From positions 558,001-622,000 of the forward strand of contig JADANN010000414.1 in NCBI GenBank assembly GCA_018806985.1: DNA of 64,000 nucleotides. The letters run 5' to 3'. Both the position numbers and the translations under genes were made by a program. The notes beneath the pieces are model-generated. The model was not told the origin of the DNA. It saw only the letters and a program-made list of their open reading frames with translations, and ran no database searches. This DNA comes from Angiostrongylus vasorum. Lineage: Eukaryota; Nematoda; Chromadorea; Rhabditida; Metastrongylidae. The first letter of the stretch is position 1; the number at the start of each line of letters is the position of its first letter. This document shows, in pieces, positions 24,001 through 39,000 of the stretch.

Positions 24001-27000
24001 GTCTTTGTTTTTCCGTTCATGGTTTTAAAGAGTTATAAAAGGTCAGATCTATCGTTTCCTATAACCAGATACTGCCTATTGGGAAAAAAAGAGAAAGATT
24101 CATGAAGAGAGCTCAGTATTAAACGACTTGTTATCATGTTGTATAAGAAACCGCTAAATTCACTACCGGTTGGTGGCCCTGCCGGTCAGCTGACATGCAA
24201 AAAAAGGAGCAACGGCCCTTTACATGGCTCATTCAGCTTGGTCTAGAAAAAATAACAGAAGAGAAACGTCCCACCACAGTAGTTTAAGTGGTAGACGTCT
24301 AATAAATCACATTATCACTGAAGAAATCACTGCAGATACATGGAGAAACATTGTCTGGATAAGTTTGCAGCTACCAGAAGATTTGCTCACTTGAGGAATT
24401 TTATTATCTCTTTGGTTTTGACCACTCGATCCAAAAAAATTTAGTGAACCTCAGGAGTAGAGAGACGTTCTGTTCAGGAGTTAGACACTACGCGGGAAAG
24501 TTATCTAACCAAAGTGAAGTTCAAGTATAATTCCAGTGTTATGCTTGTTTTCAGTGGAAACATTAGTCTTCTACTCACTATCTTCAGAGATGCAGTAATA
24601 GCATTTAGTAAGTGGTGTCGTGATATGTTGGTAGGAAGCTAAGATTAGCTGCAGCAAAATCGTCACTTTAACAAACCAAAAGTCTTTACAACATGGCAGA
24701 TTACACAAGTCGAAAAAAAGAGACATTGAGGCACTTCAGAGGGCTCTTGTTGTAAAGACAGTGTTCTCAGACTGGGCAATAGTTTTCTGTTGAAGATTGG
24801 GCCCTATTACTAGTTTATGAGGTAAATCGACACTTGGATATGATTTCTCTTTAGATCATCCGCTGAAAAGAGTGGATAGCACGGACACAACGACAAAATA
24901 TAAAAAATTTTAAGAAACCGTTGAAAGGCGAGATCGCCAGTGCAGTAGTGAAGCGACTTATGTTGTCGACAGGAACACAGTGAGACCATTGAAGCCTCGT
25001 AGTGAATGTGGACGACGGACGAGGTTGAAGAGACTGATGATGATGACGATAACAGCAACAACGACGACAGTGCGGGTACGATAGCTCGACTCACTCAAGG
25101 AGGTTGTGATGACAAAAAAACATCGGACAACCGACTGAGTAAGCCGAGTTCACGGTCCCAGAGTGAATCCACTGATGGGCGGGCCAGAGGCTGCTAAAAG
25201 TGAGAGCACCGGGTGTCCGCGAACAGATGGAGAACGAACTCGGAGGGTGCAGACACCTCCGACGGACAGCTGTCCTGACGCCGTACACGTTCAGCAGTGT
25301 ATTCATTGCCGAGAGCTATAGAACTACGTCGGTGAAGGAAATCGATTGAACATTCAAGCAAGTCGTCTTGAAATTCCCAAACGTTGAAATATTGCCTCAA
25401 TTGTTTGGGATCTCCATACTGTAAAGCACTCTAACTCTAAAGCACTATGCCAGTGGAATCTTGAGCTGGTTGAGGTCTGGGAGATTGGGAGATTCACAAA
25501 GCACATACTGAGCGTTCTGGCATCGCAGTTTCCCACTCACCACAGGAGCTCAAACGACGAAGAAAAACCTCAGCAACTAATTTTCATATTCAATCCTTTC
25601 GCTTTCACTTTCGACATGCAGTAAAGGGAAAAAAGTATGGAATTTCGAGTCAGCGAACATCGCTATTGTTCAGTGTTTTAAGGTATGACGATTTATAAGC
25701 CCCAATGCATGGATTGCTTATTGAGAATTTCACCGCGAATTTCCAACGCACTGACGATCGATAATGGATGATTGGGTGCTGGAACACGAAATGCCTTTTT
25801 TTAGGTCCACATAAATGTAAGGATTTCCTATAAGCTTACAGTAAACACCGTCAATCTGCAAAAATTACAGCTACGCTCCCTTCACATAACTGCTGTAGTT
25901 TTAGTTTGCTTTAGAAAAGCACTAGGTGGGTGGAATAGCGTGGAATAGTTATTTTTTCCGCAGGATATTTATCCTCCGAAAAGATAAACTACCCTAAACG
26001 GTCTTTGGAAGACTAGTCGCAAAGTCACTGCAGTTAACGACGGATATTGATCGTAGAAGCTGTCTTCGAAATCAAACGGAAGTGCTTAGTATTCTGAGCA
26101 TTGTAGATTAGTCACATCAAAGGCAATTGGGGTCAGTTAAGAAAGATATGAAAAGAACAAATAAGAGAGCATGGTTTTGTGTTACAACCTGAGAAGCAAA
26201 AAAACTAAAGTAAAAGTGCATTGTGGCTGGTGTAAGCTGAACACCTTGGGGGCGGGAATAACGGTATAGTGAGATAGAAGGACAGCATTTGCGTTAGGTC
26301 GCAAGAACATCCACTAACTTCTGCAGTGAACTCAGTGACATTATTTATAAAGACTTATTATGAATCCCTCAATTATATCACCAGTTCTGGAATAGGCGAA
26401 AGGAAGAAGGTGGTCTACTTTCTTCTCTCTGGTGGGACAAATTACGGTGAAGTTCCTCTACATTTGAGAAGAAAAGCTTCAAAAACAATGGTGGCAGGTA
26501 TAATGACGGTGTAAATAGCGCGAAATTCATCTTTTCTTTTAAAACTCTATTTAGCCATTAGTTGATAAAAAGGGACGACCATAATCGCTTGCTAGAGCTC
26601 TTTGCTGACGGTAAGTTCAGAACCTTCGTTTTAGTGCTTGCTTGATCGACGTATTCCACCAGAGCGGATGGCTTGGTTTTTCTGCCAAGGTGTCTCGAAG
26701 CGGTGGCTGGGTATAGGTCAGCGGGATCTCATTGTAATAGATACAAAATAAATAGTATTACTTTGCTGTTTCCTTAAAAAGAGCACAAGAGGTTGCTACA
26801 ACACTCTTTTTTTCATAAATGCTGACGTTTCAGAGGATTTCGCCTTCTTCAGAGCCTGGAGAGATCAAGCTGACTGAAATCTAGTCAGCAATGATCAATG
26901 CTGAAGTTAACAAAGAATCTGTCTTGGCAACTAAATAGTACTAGTTTGTGATAGACACATTTCTAACGTGGAGTGGAAGCTGTCATACGATCCTATGGAG

Positions 27001-30000
27001 AGACCATGGTGGCGTCCATTTCAGAAGATTCGGAAGACAGAGAATTAATTGGTCAATCAAGGATCAAAAATTGCTGAAGCTTTTACTGGGCGAAGAGGCC
27101 TGAGTTTTGATCGATGAGGATTGGATGCGTAAAATTTGTTAAATACCTATAAGTCTTCTCGCAGGTTGAGGTATGCCTGGAAAGAGAGAAAAATTATTTG
27201 TGGGAAAGTAGACTGATCGCTTTTCTCGGCCGTTTTCGAATATCGAACACCAACGATAAATGTGCTGTCTAGTTCTTCGAAGCAGCTGAAGAGACGCACT
27301 TGTCTTGAATGTAAGCTGTAAACTCGTTGTGAAAAAAATCAGCGCGCATACACGCGCAAGACCTTAAGACCAAGGCCTAATCGATTCTTTTCACGTTTTC
27401 TCAAAGGACTGCTTCATGCCACACGTACTTTGCTCAACGGAAACAGTGTATTGCAGAAGAATCTCGCTGGAGCGAAATCCATTGTCCAGTATTTATTTCT
27501 TGTTTTGTATGGGCTGACATATCATGATCATGAAATACTATAGCTTAGAGGATCTAGCGTTGATCTCTGATGGATGCGCCAAGCATTCTACTCAATTCGT
27601 AACATCAGAAAGGTGACGGAATGCATATCTGGCCTGGATAGTGGCTTATGGTGGCATATCGATCTGTTATGTTTGTGTTTTTTGTCCTCGGAGACAAGTC
27701 TGGTAGTCATTTGTCGGTTTGATGACTTAGTTAACTAGCGGGATCGAACCAATGACCCAAGTTGTAACGCAAGTCGCTTCTAATCATCGGACTCGCTTAT
27801 AGTCCCCATGTTTATTAAGGAAATTTCTGTCGTGTCAATTTAAAATAATTTTGAATAATAGGGAAATGGTAAAGTCTTTTATCCCTAATAAGCATTTCGA
27901 CGAGAGTTGTCTTGCAAACTGCGTAGATTCACTGTAACTATATGCTTTGAGGGAAAACAGAAAAAACAGATTCATTTTTGCTATACGGAAAAACTTTGCT
28001 GTTTAGCTTAATCGAAAAAAGATGAGAAGGATGTAGACATCAACAGAGGTATGTTTGATGGGACAAACGACTGGGAAAAATCGGTAGTACCAATTTGGTT
28101 ACCGACAGTCACTCTGACCGTACCACGCGGGCGGCAAGAAGGACGGTCGGCGAATTTGATATGGGTGAACGGGAGTGATGTAATCCACGCCATCACGGGT
28201 TTTATTGTTAACAATTGTCACGTTTTTTCACCAAGAAAAGGATAGCGGGAAAGTCTTCATTTTACCTTCAGAAAAACATCTTTTGTTTCGTTATGCTCTT
28301 TCATGAAGATGCTACATATCACAGATTTGGGTTCGATGACAGTTTCCGTGGCCCTGATCTTGATCTGGAACTGAAGGGCGAAAGTGGAAGTGAAAGGCGA
28401 GCGGTTACAACCAGAATCGTCCAATAGTAAACAGCTGCTTAACAGCTGTGGGCTTGCCGATGGTGTTTTTACTGGCGCTGACGGACCAACAGATGACCCC
28501 CTAGCAAACGGACGGCGGTCGCAGCCCGAATCGCGCCCACAAATGTGCAGTCGAATAGAACGCGGCATATTTGAAAGAACAATAGAGAAGACCATAATTA
28601 AGAATACACTACGTGATAACTATTCATACGGATGTTAAACGAAAGTCGATTTGTAAAACTAGTACTTCGCTACGAGCCAGATAACCTAGTACTCACTACT
28701 TGTAGCAGTTTTGAAGCAGGAGCTGAAAGAATATTCTTCATGGAAAGAAACTAGTGGACCATCACGGAAGAATCATCTTGTTAAAAAGGACACAGCCGAG
28801 TGAGGTTACTGCATTCGAACGATGCTGCAGTCCATTGGATTCGAGTAGATGTGACCACGAATTCCTACGCGGTAACGACGAATGGCTGTGAACAATCTCG
28901 AACTCGGACCATTCCAGATCTGAAGCGAAGAGGGGGGGGAGTAAACGTGTGAGGGATAAATGCTTTATAACAAGCTCGTTTTAAGTTATCAATGAAACAC
29001 TGCACTACGGAGAATGGTGCGGTGAACGTGCTGAAATCACACCAAGACTTCGAAGCATAGATTCGATTGGTAATTAAATACGCCAAATGAGTTGTTTTTT
29101 GGTTATTTTGCTAGTTGCTGTCACTAAATTTTCGACGGTAGTCAGCCAATCTTACAAAACCTAGTGATGACAGTGAATCATTGATATACAACAGTTGCTA
29201 TCATTCTTCAATCTGTGCGACTAAGAGAAGGCCAAATCACCAATCTCGATAACATCAATATCCAAGTTGTGTGTCTGGATCGTAGAACTTGAAGGAACTC
29301 AGCATTTCAAAAGACAAACGAGAGCAAGAAAGTTAACATGCATCATTTCGTAGCATGGTTAGCACTGTATGATTCAAGCGAGCTATGTTCACAACAACTA
29401 GTAAGACAATTCCTAATCTGCTTTTACAGTTATAGTTATGCATTCAGAAATTCTTTAGAAAAAATTTACCTGAGGTCTCAACAAATTGAAACGGAGCATC
29501 TCTTTGTGAATATTTTCCTCAGGTTCCACCAAACCCTAACAGACCAGTGTTTCACAATCACATCCCCAACTACTCGCCTGATGTACATCCTGGATCAATC
29601 TCAAGATTAGAACATCTATTTTGAGGGAGCAACAACATGGTCTGCGATGCTATGAAGGTATTTTGAAACTCCAAAATTCAAGTACTCCATTCCACCTCTG
29701 ATGTGGGCTCCCCAGATCAGTCCCGGTGACGGGTGATTGATGACGGCACAGGTCGATAAGAACTAGCTGAGAGACAGGCAAAACGAAAGACCCGCATGGT
29801 GTGGTGGTGAACGCGTTACTCCCGGAAAGGACAACAGCGCGTTCGTTCCCTACCGCAAACACATGCGGTCCGGAGTTTTGCAAATATCTCAGCAATCCTG
29901 TGGTTGTATTTCGCGTAAAAACCTGCCATAAAAAGTATAGAAGGCAGAAAATAAAAAGTTAAATATTGTGAAAGCAACGTAGATAAACAAAAGGGAAATT

Positions 30001-33000
30001 AGAATAGAAAGACGGGAGAAAATCAGACAGAATGAGATAAAAAATTTCAAGGAGTAACGTTGTTCACGACGAAGTGAACAACTCTGGCAGAAGATGATCT
30101 ATGACAAATGTTTACTTCTTTATTTACTGCCTACTACAATTTTCAAGGCTAGGTATTGTGTGAAACCAACCACAACGGTGTTCTGGGCCTCCGTGGCGCA
30201 GTCTGTAATGTGTGAGGCCCCCGAAAAAGGGAAATCGCGCTTCGGCCTGGCCCGGGGCCCAAGTTCTGCGAATATCTTAGCATCCATGACAAATATTTAT
30301 AAGAGCGATGTTTACCTGAATTAGGCATAAAAGAACAGTAGCCTCCTTTACTGATAAGCCTATCTGCATTCGTTCTACGTTCAAGTCCAGCCGATGCGCG
30401 TAGATGAAGCTACGATCACTTATAAATTGCAAGAAACAACTGCTGTGAACATTCGATTCAAATCATGATAGACCAGAAGAAGGCCAAAGCAAGAAAACGC
30501 TAGCTAGAACGCTGAACGTTTCCAACCTTGTAAATCTTACCACTATACAAAGATAAGAGATGTTATGTGGCACGGGAGTATGTTCTTTTTTTCCCGATAG
30601 TGCCTTTTACTAGAGCAAAAATGAGGATGACGAACCTTATGAACGAGTGCCAATCATCTCAAACGACGACAAGATAAGGTTTAATAAGGCTAAAAATACA
30701 AGCGAGACCACTAGTATTGCTCGTTTGCCGTGTTTCGGACTAGTTCCTTTCATAGTTAGTCAATCTTAAAACTAATGAATGTACAATAAACCTGTAAGGT
30801 CTGTTGCCACTGGATCCTGTATGAAAAAACTGTTGGCCGGAAATCGTTGGATATTGCGAAGTAGTGTGCTAATAATATTAACAAATAAGCACTATACACT
30901 TAATCACAACTTCCCTATCCTCCAACGTCTCATCAACACGTCGGGGTAGAGGGATCTTTCCAGTGGATTCACTCTTTCACGATGGTCAGGGGTCACCGAA
31001 GAAATGAAAAATTTAGGGTTTTTCAGCTAAAAATAATCTGCTCGATGGATTACCCATGCTTGTATACCTCAGAGAAATTCTAAAAAAAGTGAATTATATT
31101 CACATCACGATTATAAAGGTGACCGTTCACTGAACGGAGTTCACTAAAAAGCTCTGATGTACGACAGAGACGAATGGATTCTAGTGGTGGTTAGTGTTCA
31201 AGGTAGTCGATGCTCAGCAGGAATAATACAGATGATATGGTGAACAATCAACTGTTTGAGAGGAGAAAGAAAGAGGAGAGGTTGGGATGAACTTGTAATA
31301 ACTTCAGTAACTTGGTATTAAGTTATTATCTCATCGACAAGTTAACGGCAAGTGGCCCCTCTAGCATTTATTCCACTGCGACACAACAAAAAATTCTTCA
31401 GAAAGTAGGAACTCATGGCTACGGCTGTGGAATAAATGTTATATTGGTCTTGAAAACTGTTACGCGGTCAGTGATTAGTAATAATACTTGGATGGCCCAC
31501 CTTCACTAGTCGTGAGGGCTCCAGCATAACCTCTGTTTCTTAGGAGCTTCGCTGGTTTAGCTACTGTGGTTCACTAGAGTCCCGAGGTCAGCCTTGCGAA
31601 ATTCTGCCACAGGTCGGCACCACTACAGGCAGTCGCCGCCCTTGTGGATCAGAGGAGAATTTGCCACCATGCGACTAGTTTGACACCAGGACAGTGCTGG
31701 ATCCTGGTATTGGTTTACTCTTTGCTAGGCTTCCTGATGGAGAAACACCGGGCTACTTCTCAGCTTGGGAGGCCCTGCGAGGTGAGATTAATCCCACCGC
31801 TGTACATCGCAGGCAGAAACCCAAGAACACTTCCCATCCATGACGAGGCGGTAAACCGTTGGAAGGGATTAATAATAATAATACTTGGTAATTGAATGGC
31901 CCGCCCTTACTGGTTTTGCGGGCCTGTCATAATATCCATTTTTCGGAGATTTTTTGGTCAAGTCATTGTGGTTCCCTGGAATCCCGAGGACAGCCTGGCC
32001 CAAGTCTGCCTCAGGTCTTCACCGCCAGAGGCAGTCGCAGCCTTTGTGGAACAGAGCGAGATTTGCCACCATGCGACTTTGATACCAGGACGGTGATGGA
32101 ACCTGGTATTGGTTCATTCTTATCTGGGTTTCCTGATGGAAACGCCGGACTTCTTCTCAGCTTAGGAGACCCTGCCAGGGGGATGAGCCCTTCGCTGTAC
32201 ATCGCAGTCCGACGCCGAGGAACACATCCCGGCCACGATGAGGTGGTCAACCGTTGGGAGGTAATCTCTAAACTTAATAATGTACAAAAATTTTTCTTCG
32301 GATGAGTTCGTCCATCTGATTTGAATGCCGTGGTTGAGTGACCAATTCTGACCCACCAATAATTTTCTGATTCCACTAATGCAACTCGAAAGTTTTCCAA
32401 GAATTTCAATACCGAAATGGCCAGAATGATTTTCGCAGGCTTTCGAAATGTTCTTAAGTCACTTACAGGAAAGTGAAATTCTTATATCTCCATCTCGGAT
32501 GTGTTGCCAATCGCTTTGCACGCACTCTGAAATCGCATTTCTTGAGGGTAAAGGAAACAACACACAGTTGAACACAAACATATTTTTTGCAATATTGCTT
32601 AGTAAATACCAGTAGCTCATTGAATGAGCACGAATGTCCACAATTTTTTTAGCAAGATCCAAAGTAGTATTCGTCGAAGCATAAGCGATCGACTTCGACT
32701 ACGAGTAATTTTTTGCGTGGAGTGGTAGAGGATTCGAAACCTCCCTACTGTTGACTACAATTGTTCCGAAATACCATTTTCAATAAACGAAACACTTTTT
32801 GAATACTTTTACGAATAGTAATGAAAAAAAATCCCGGTAAGAAGAGCATTCCAGAACAGGATTGCGCCGGCAGTTTCTGTTTTGCCGACAGCATTACGTT
32901 GATGAGAAAGAAATGGTTGCTTTTGTCGTCATCAGAACTTTAAGCAAATTTCGCAGGTACATGCTTAATGTACAAATTATTAATGTTCCTTTAGGGATGC

Positions 33001-36000
33001 GCCATGCATTCGACTTCATTAAGCATCGTTACAGGTGACTGAATAACGCATATCTGACCTTTACAATGCCTCGCGGTGCCCTGCTGATGCATCGAACCAG
33101 TGCTGCTATACTCCCGGACAAGTCTGGCACCAATTTGCCGGCCCCGGGAGGATGGAAGGCTTGGTGAGCCATGGGCGCAGGGATCGACTGCATGTCTGTG
33201 TCGCAGTGGCGCCTCTAACCACTGCGCCAAACGCTCCCGTTATTAATGTATACAGTTTTTAAACTTGCTTCTTCCCTAACTATTTGCCGTGTATTATTTT
33301 TTCTCCTCCTAACGGTTTACCGCCCAATCGTGGCTGGAAGCTGTTCCTGGTTTCGGGCTGCGATGTGAAAGGGTTCAGCATTTGCATCTGGAAGCCTAGC
33401 TAAAAATAAACCAATACCACGATCTACGACCGCTTACTACTGATAGTATAATCATGCCTCCAAACGGTTTTCCGCCTCATCGTGGCTGGAAGGTGTTCTT
33501 GAGTGTCGGGCTATGATGTACAGCGGGAGGATTCATCCCCCTAGCAGTGTCTTAAGCTGGGAAGAAATCCGACGTCTCCATCCAACAGCCGAGCTAAAAG
33601 CATACCAACACCACGAATTACCACCGTCTTGGTGTCAAACTAGTCGTATGGTGGCAAATCTCCGTCTGATCTATAACGGTGGTGACAGCCTGGGGAAGAC
33701 TTGGGCTAGGCTGATATCGAAACTGCAGCGAGCCGCAGTGATTGTGGAAATTAAACTGGGATTCGCAGAACCAATGTACACGAGCAATCCAAGTATCAAC
33801 GTAAGTAATATTTATGCAAACGCTTAATTTACAACGAGCTTAGGCTGGTTGAAGTAATGTTACCAAAGAAGGTAATCTCATTGTTTCGCTTTGTGAGTTC
33901 AAACATAGACATAAGGCTACGGAAGCAACTGGAAATGTCATCGAAGCAGGAGCCATTGAAGGGCCTCCGCAGGCGAGACTGCACCAACGATTCGACAGAA
34001 TTCATGCTGGACACATGAGTCTACACGGCGAAGGAGATAGTGAATGCGCATCAACAACTGGCAACGACTGTCTTAGACGGATAATCGAAGTTGCCCCTTG
34101 AAAAACTACTTGGAGGATTGTTGAAGAACAAACAATCGCGATCTAACAACACTGGCTTCCTATTTGGGAGATATTAGAAAGAAACGTCGTCACAAAACCG
34201 GTTCTGTAGAATACAATCAAGTCGGGGTACGAAACCTTTTTCTTTAACCATGTATAGTGGACCCACCGCTATCCAACAATTACTTTTTTCCGGACAACTT
34301 GACAGCTGTTGTACTTTCTGACAAAATCATCAGCAGCAAGCAAAGTAAGAATTGCTTATAAACGACTCATCGGTTCCAAGAAATAAGAATTTTTAAATTA
34401 CGAGATAAATAAATTTGTATTTCATGGACTCAATCAACAGTTATTTTAATTTACGAAGTAGCCTTCGACCTATATTTAGAACAGATCAGGGGTCCACGTT
34501 CAAAAACGATTACTGTTTCTGTATCAGCGTGGTATACCGTAGGATCGTAACTAAAAAAGCCGACTAGAACATATGTTGTGGTTTGTTTAGGACACCTACC
34601 ACTTAGTAATTGTACAGACTAGAATAGTAATCAAATTTTATTAACCAAATCTCGCAGTAATTGCCAAGACCGACTTTCCATTATCCCCGGCAGTGATCAA
34701 TAATCTGCCGTTTTTTGTTAAGCAGACACGATGTTGCTATCATACTCTTTTTCACAAAAGCTGATCTTTCAGCGGAAAACGAAAGTCTTGCTCAGAGCTT
34801 GGTAAGGTCAAGTTGATCATGACCTAGTTATCCAAATGCCTCTATAACCCCATAAAAAAACTGAAACCTAGATTTCAATCGCACTGGGAACAAAGTGGTT
34901 TCTTGGCGCAGTCACCGCTTTTTTATGAGTCTTCCACTGAGTACTGCGCATGAAGACCAACCGCACAGAATTCACAGAGATGGGTAATGCGCCTTTTTCA
35001 CTTTAAAATACTAGCCCGAAATATTGTGTGAGATCACGTGTGATAAGGAGGCACTCCTCCTCGCCGTCCACTTTTAGATTCTTGGAGTTTACCTAGAGTG
35101 ATAGAGTTTTTGCACGATGAGGGTTTACGATTCCCTGCACAAGGATGTTATAAGTTCTACTTCGAAATCTGCTCCATTATGTCTTCATATACTAGGCGCG
35201 CACATTGGAGTAGGCTTAACGTCTAGGTGCTTTTCTATACGGCCAAATAGTGGTCTACCCACTTCGCAGGCGTATTCGACGCCATATGCTCTACGACATC
35301 AGGCCTTCCCGTATCTGAATTCATACAATCATTGTCTGCACTGCTGGGGCATACTATGCAATTCTGCGTCTTGCAAAAAATGGTCATGAGAAGGATTACG
35401 AACTAATTAGCGTCTTAGAGTGCTCGGTGGTATTTCAATCACTGCTACCGATTTCTCCAGATCGGCGCTTTTTTTGGCAACATTTTATAGCTGTAATTAT
35501 TCCTTTGAAAATAAAGGGAAGTTTAAACGGACCTTATTCTCACTAGGATTATCGCCGAGGGGAGTGGCTCTTCCTTTACACCTATCCCGAGGAGCTACAG
35601 TTTCGTAGCCATTCGAAATGGCTATTTGCCCCGCCTATTCCAAAGATTCTTCTTTCTGCTCTCTTGTACACACTCTTGCGGCTGCTCGAAACAGGTTTCT
35701 TACAAGCGCCTTTTACTGTGTGTGAATGGTGAAAGCAGAGGTAATGAACCAGTGTGTTTTCACTATTTGGCTTTCGGTACCATTTGGTGGTATAGCCGTT
35801 TTTGAACTGGTCGATTTGAACGTTCAGAAATGAAAGCCAGTTTTCACTCGCCTTCTCCCGAATAAACATAACACGCTCTGAGTGTTCGTTCAAGAACACC
35901 AAACATTTGCCCATCTCCTCGCTTGTGAAACAGATGACAAAACAACCATCTATTTAACTACATTAATGCCCGGATTTCGATTACTGGCTTCCATCTTAGA

Positions 36001-39000
36001 CATAAATGCAATGGCAAGGCTTGGTGCCGGTCGCTGTCCCATTGCCAATCCTCTCGTTTATACGAAGTACTTCCCAGAGCATCTAAAGATTGAGCAATCT
36101 AAGCACTCTTTTGGGAGACCCATCAGCTTCTGAATCGAAAACCCATGCCTGTCTATCGATCCTCCGTGTTGTTTAAGGAGTTCGAGAATGGATTACATAG
36201 TGAAGTCATTTGACAGGTTTGTATAAAGGGCAATAGTAATTGAATTACCACGAAACACTAAGACACTTAAGACGCTAGCTCGTTCGTAACAAATAGTATG
36301 ATTGTCTATGCACAACGCAGAATATCATAATTTACTGTAACGATAGAGGCTGTGATTGCATGAATTCGAGTACTGAAATGCGATTTTTCTGTAAAACGTG
36401 TGGGGCGAATACATTGGAGAAACGGGTAAACCACTCTGTCTCCGTCTAAAAAGAATATATGGTCGCTAAACTTAAAGTTGCTACGCGCACAAAGCACATG
36501 TGGACATAACGGAGAAGATTTTGAAGTAGAAGTTACCATTCTCGCGCAGGAATCGAAAATTTCAGTGCCCATAACTCTCAAAGGATTCTGGACAAATTCT
36601 TAGGATTGAAAAAATAAACTCCAAAGAGGAATCCCTCGTTATCAAGCGTGATCTCACACAAAATCTCGAACTCATATTTTAATGTGAAAGAGGCGAACCG
36701 TGTTCGGTTGGCCTTCGTGTGGAACACTCGCTGAAAGATTCATAGACAAGCAGTGAGTGTGTAACGAAGCCATTTTGTTTCCAATGCGACTGCAGTCTAG
36801 GTTTCGTGGTTTTTCGGTTGTGCTTATGGAGCTATTTGGCTAATTAGACTGCCAACGTAACCTTTCGAGGTTCTAAACTAGGCGAAATTAGCTAAAATGC
36901 CAGGTTTTGTGAGCAAAGAGCATAACAACAACCTCGTGGGTATTTATCAAGAAAACAGCAAATCGTTAACTACAAACTGATTTTGAACCACGTAAGAAAC
37001 GCTAGTAAGGTTTCACCACCTAACCAAAATTATCTCGTTCTTAGGAAATTAATTCCGACTTTAACTTCTATTTTCAAAGTGGCACACCTCAGTTCAGAAT
37101 AAACCTCGTTAACGTAACTAAAACCATTAGGGATATAAATATTTGTACTAAAGAGAAGCGTAATCATTTCTATCAGCTGCATAAAATTTCTCACTTCCGG
37201 AGACGAGATGTCATTGAAGGCAGTTTCGTCCTCTACTTGGTCTCTGAAGCATTTTTCTTATCGAAAGCCATGGAGATGTTTAAAAAAGCGTTAGTCGATA
37301 GGTGAAAGGTTTGGCGAGTATTATGGGTGACGCAAAAGGTTCATAGTCTAATTCGTTCAAGCTTTGAAGCGCAGTGCGATATGTGACCGTCTGTCATCGT
37401 TCAAAAGAATTGGTGTCTTTGTGTTGAACAATGCGAGTCGCAGCCAATGAGGTTTCTGGTGCCTTGGTCGACCTTGTGGACTTACTTTCTGCCGTAATCG
37501 TTTCATCTAGATTCAGGAAGTTGCCATAGATTAGACCAACAGCAAACCACCAAATGGTTAGCGTGACTTTCCTTTGGTGAAATTTTAAGATGTAGGAAGT
37601 GCTGCAGAGCTTCTTCGCCGTCCAACCACTCAACCGATCTTCCCCACTTATCACAAGGAATCTATTTTTCACCGCATATCACAAGACAATCGAGAAACGG
37701 GTCGTTCGGGTTGCGCAGAAGAAGCGTCGATGGAAGCTCAAAACGGCGATTTCTTTGATTGTCATAGATTTCGTGAGGAATCTATTTATCAAGCTTCTTC
37801 TACTTTCCAGTTATCTTCAAGTGCTCCCAAACAGTTGAGATTCTTATGCTAAGTTCTTCTCCAAATTCTGGCGAAGCTGTGCATGTGTTTGCTTAAAAAA
37901 TACGTTCGAATTCATCGTTATCAATAGCAGAAGAAAGTCGGCAGCCTCCCTCATCCACAAGCTTGAATTCGCCACAATATCATTCTCCATCTTAACACTG
38001 TGCTTTCGTTAACAATTCATTGGCTCCACGTCTTATAAATGTTTCGAGCCCTTTATGCTGCGTTGTATCCGAGTTTGCTTCCCTAGAAGTGGATTTGTCA
38101 AGGTTTCTGTTCTGACATTCAAAATTCTAGCGCTTAAAATTTGTCAGAAACACAACTTGTATTGTTACCCAATTATACGGTGTGAAAGGTGCATAGAATC
38201 AGATTTCGAAAGGCACACAAAAAGTATGGTATCCGAAAAAAAGACATCTGTAGAAATGCATAGAAAAAGCAAGAAAATCTTATATAGAGGAAAAATGAAG
38301 TCACGAATCGGACAACAATTTGCGATCACCTTAATATTAATCTCGAATCTCGAAAATATCACTGAAAAATTGGAATCGGATGACATGGAGATAAAAATGA
38401 GCGGTAGCCATCTTCGCATTGCTGAGGACACCGCTACTTATTACAAAGGCGATAAAAAATAATCTAGGCCCAGTTATAGCAGGGGTTTTTAGGGAACTCA
38501 CGCTCAATCAATATCCAATATTGGCAATGAGGGAAAGTAAGAGTCCTAAGTTACAGATGAGACCACATAACAACTCGACCACCTCCGTGAATGAAAGTTG
38601 CAAAAGAACGAAGAACTTGGAAAAAAGTGCTCAGACCCACATGTGGAGATGGCTCAGCTAAGTATTAAAGTAGGTAAGCCGACAGTATGAATGTTGACCG
38701 CTTTCGACAACTCAGGTGGAAATGTCGGTCTTCAGTTGAACTTGATGAAAACGTTGTTTATCAACATGTGTTTATATTGTTGAGCTTACACGAGGGTTGA
38801 TACGAGATGTTTATTTAGCTAACGTTTCGACGTCTTCGTCTTCATCAGAACCGACGATCCCTGTCGATAGTCCACAGTTGTTCTTTTCTCGATGTGGCGT
38901 CTTCATCTCGCATCGAACCAGATCTTCCCTCAGTTGAGCATCTCGAATGAGCCATACTGACCCAGCGATGCTTTTTATACAGAGCGGTTGCTGTTGATAT

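Larger units (their letters stand above)
22091..26760. other. MMP intron stretch, mostly unassigned
   Basis: Apart from the candidate patches at 23.1, 23.5 and 25.0 kb, I see only short chance frames and AT-rich DNA. The missing MMP linker exon could be here or elsewhere between 18.4 and 40.0 kb. Confidence 0.4.

Noticed and set aside
25194..25536. Possible MMP propeptide sequence (LRQYFNVWEFQDDL)
   Set aside because: No cysteine switch or TG-D motif, and the exon at 40.0 kb is a far better propeptide.
31892..32409. Open frames of 132-137 codons on both strands
   Set aside because: They lie within repeat D, whose other copies do not keep these frames open.
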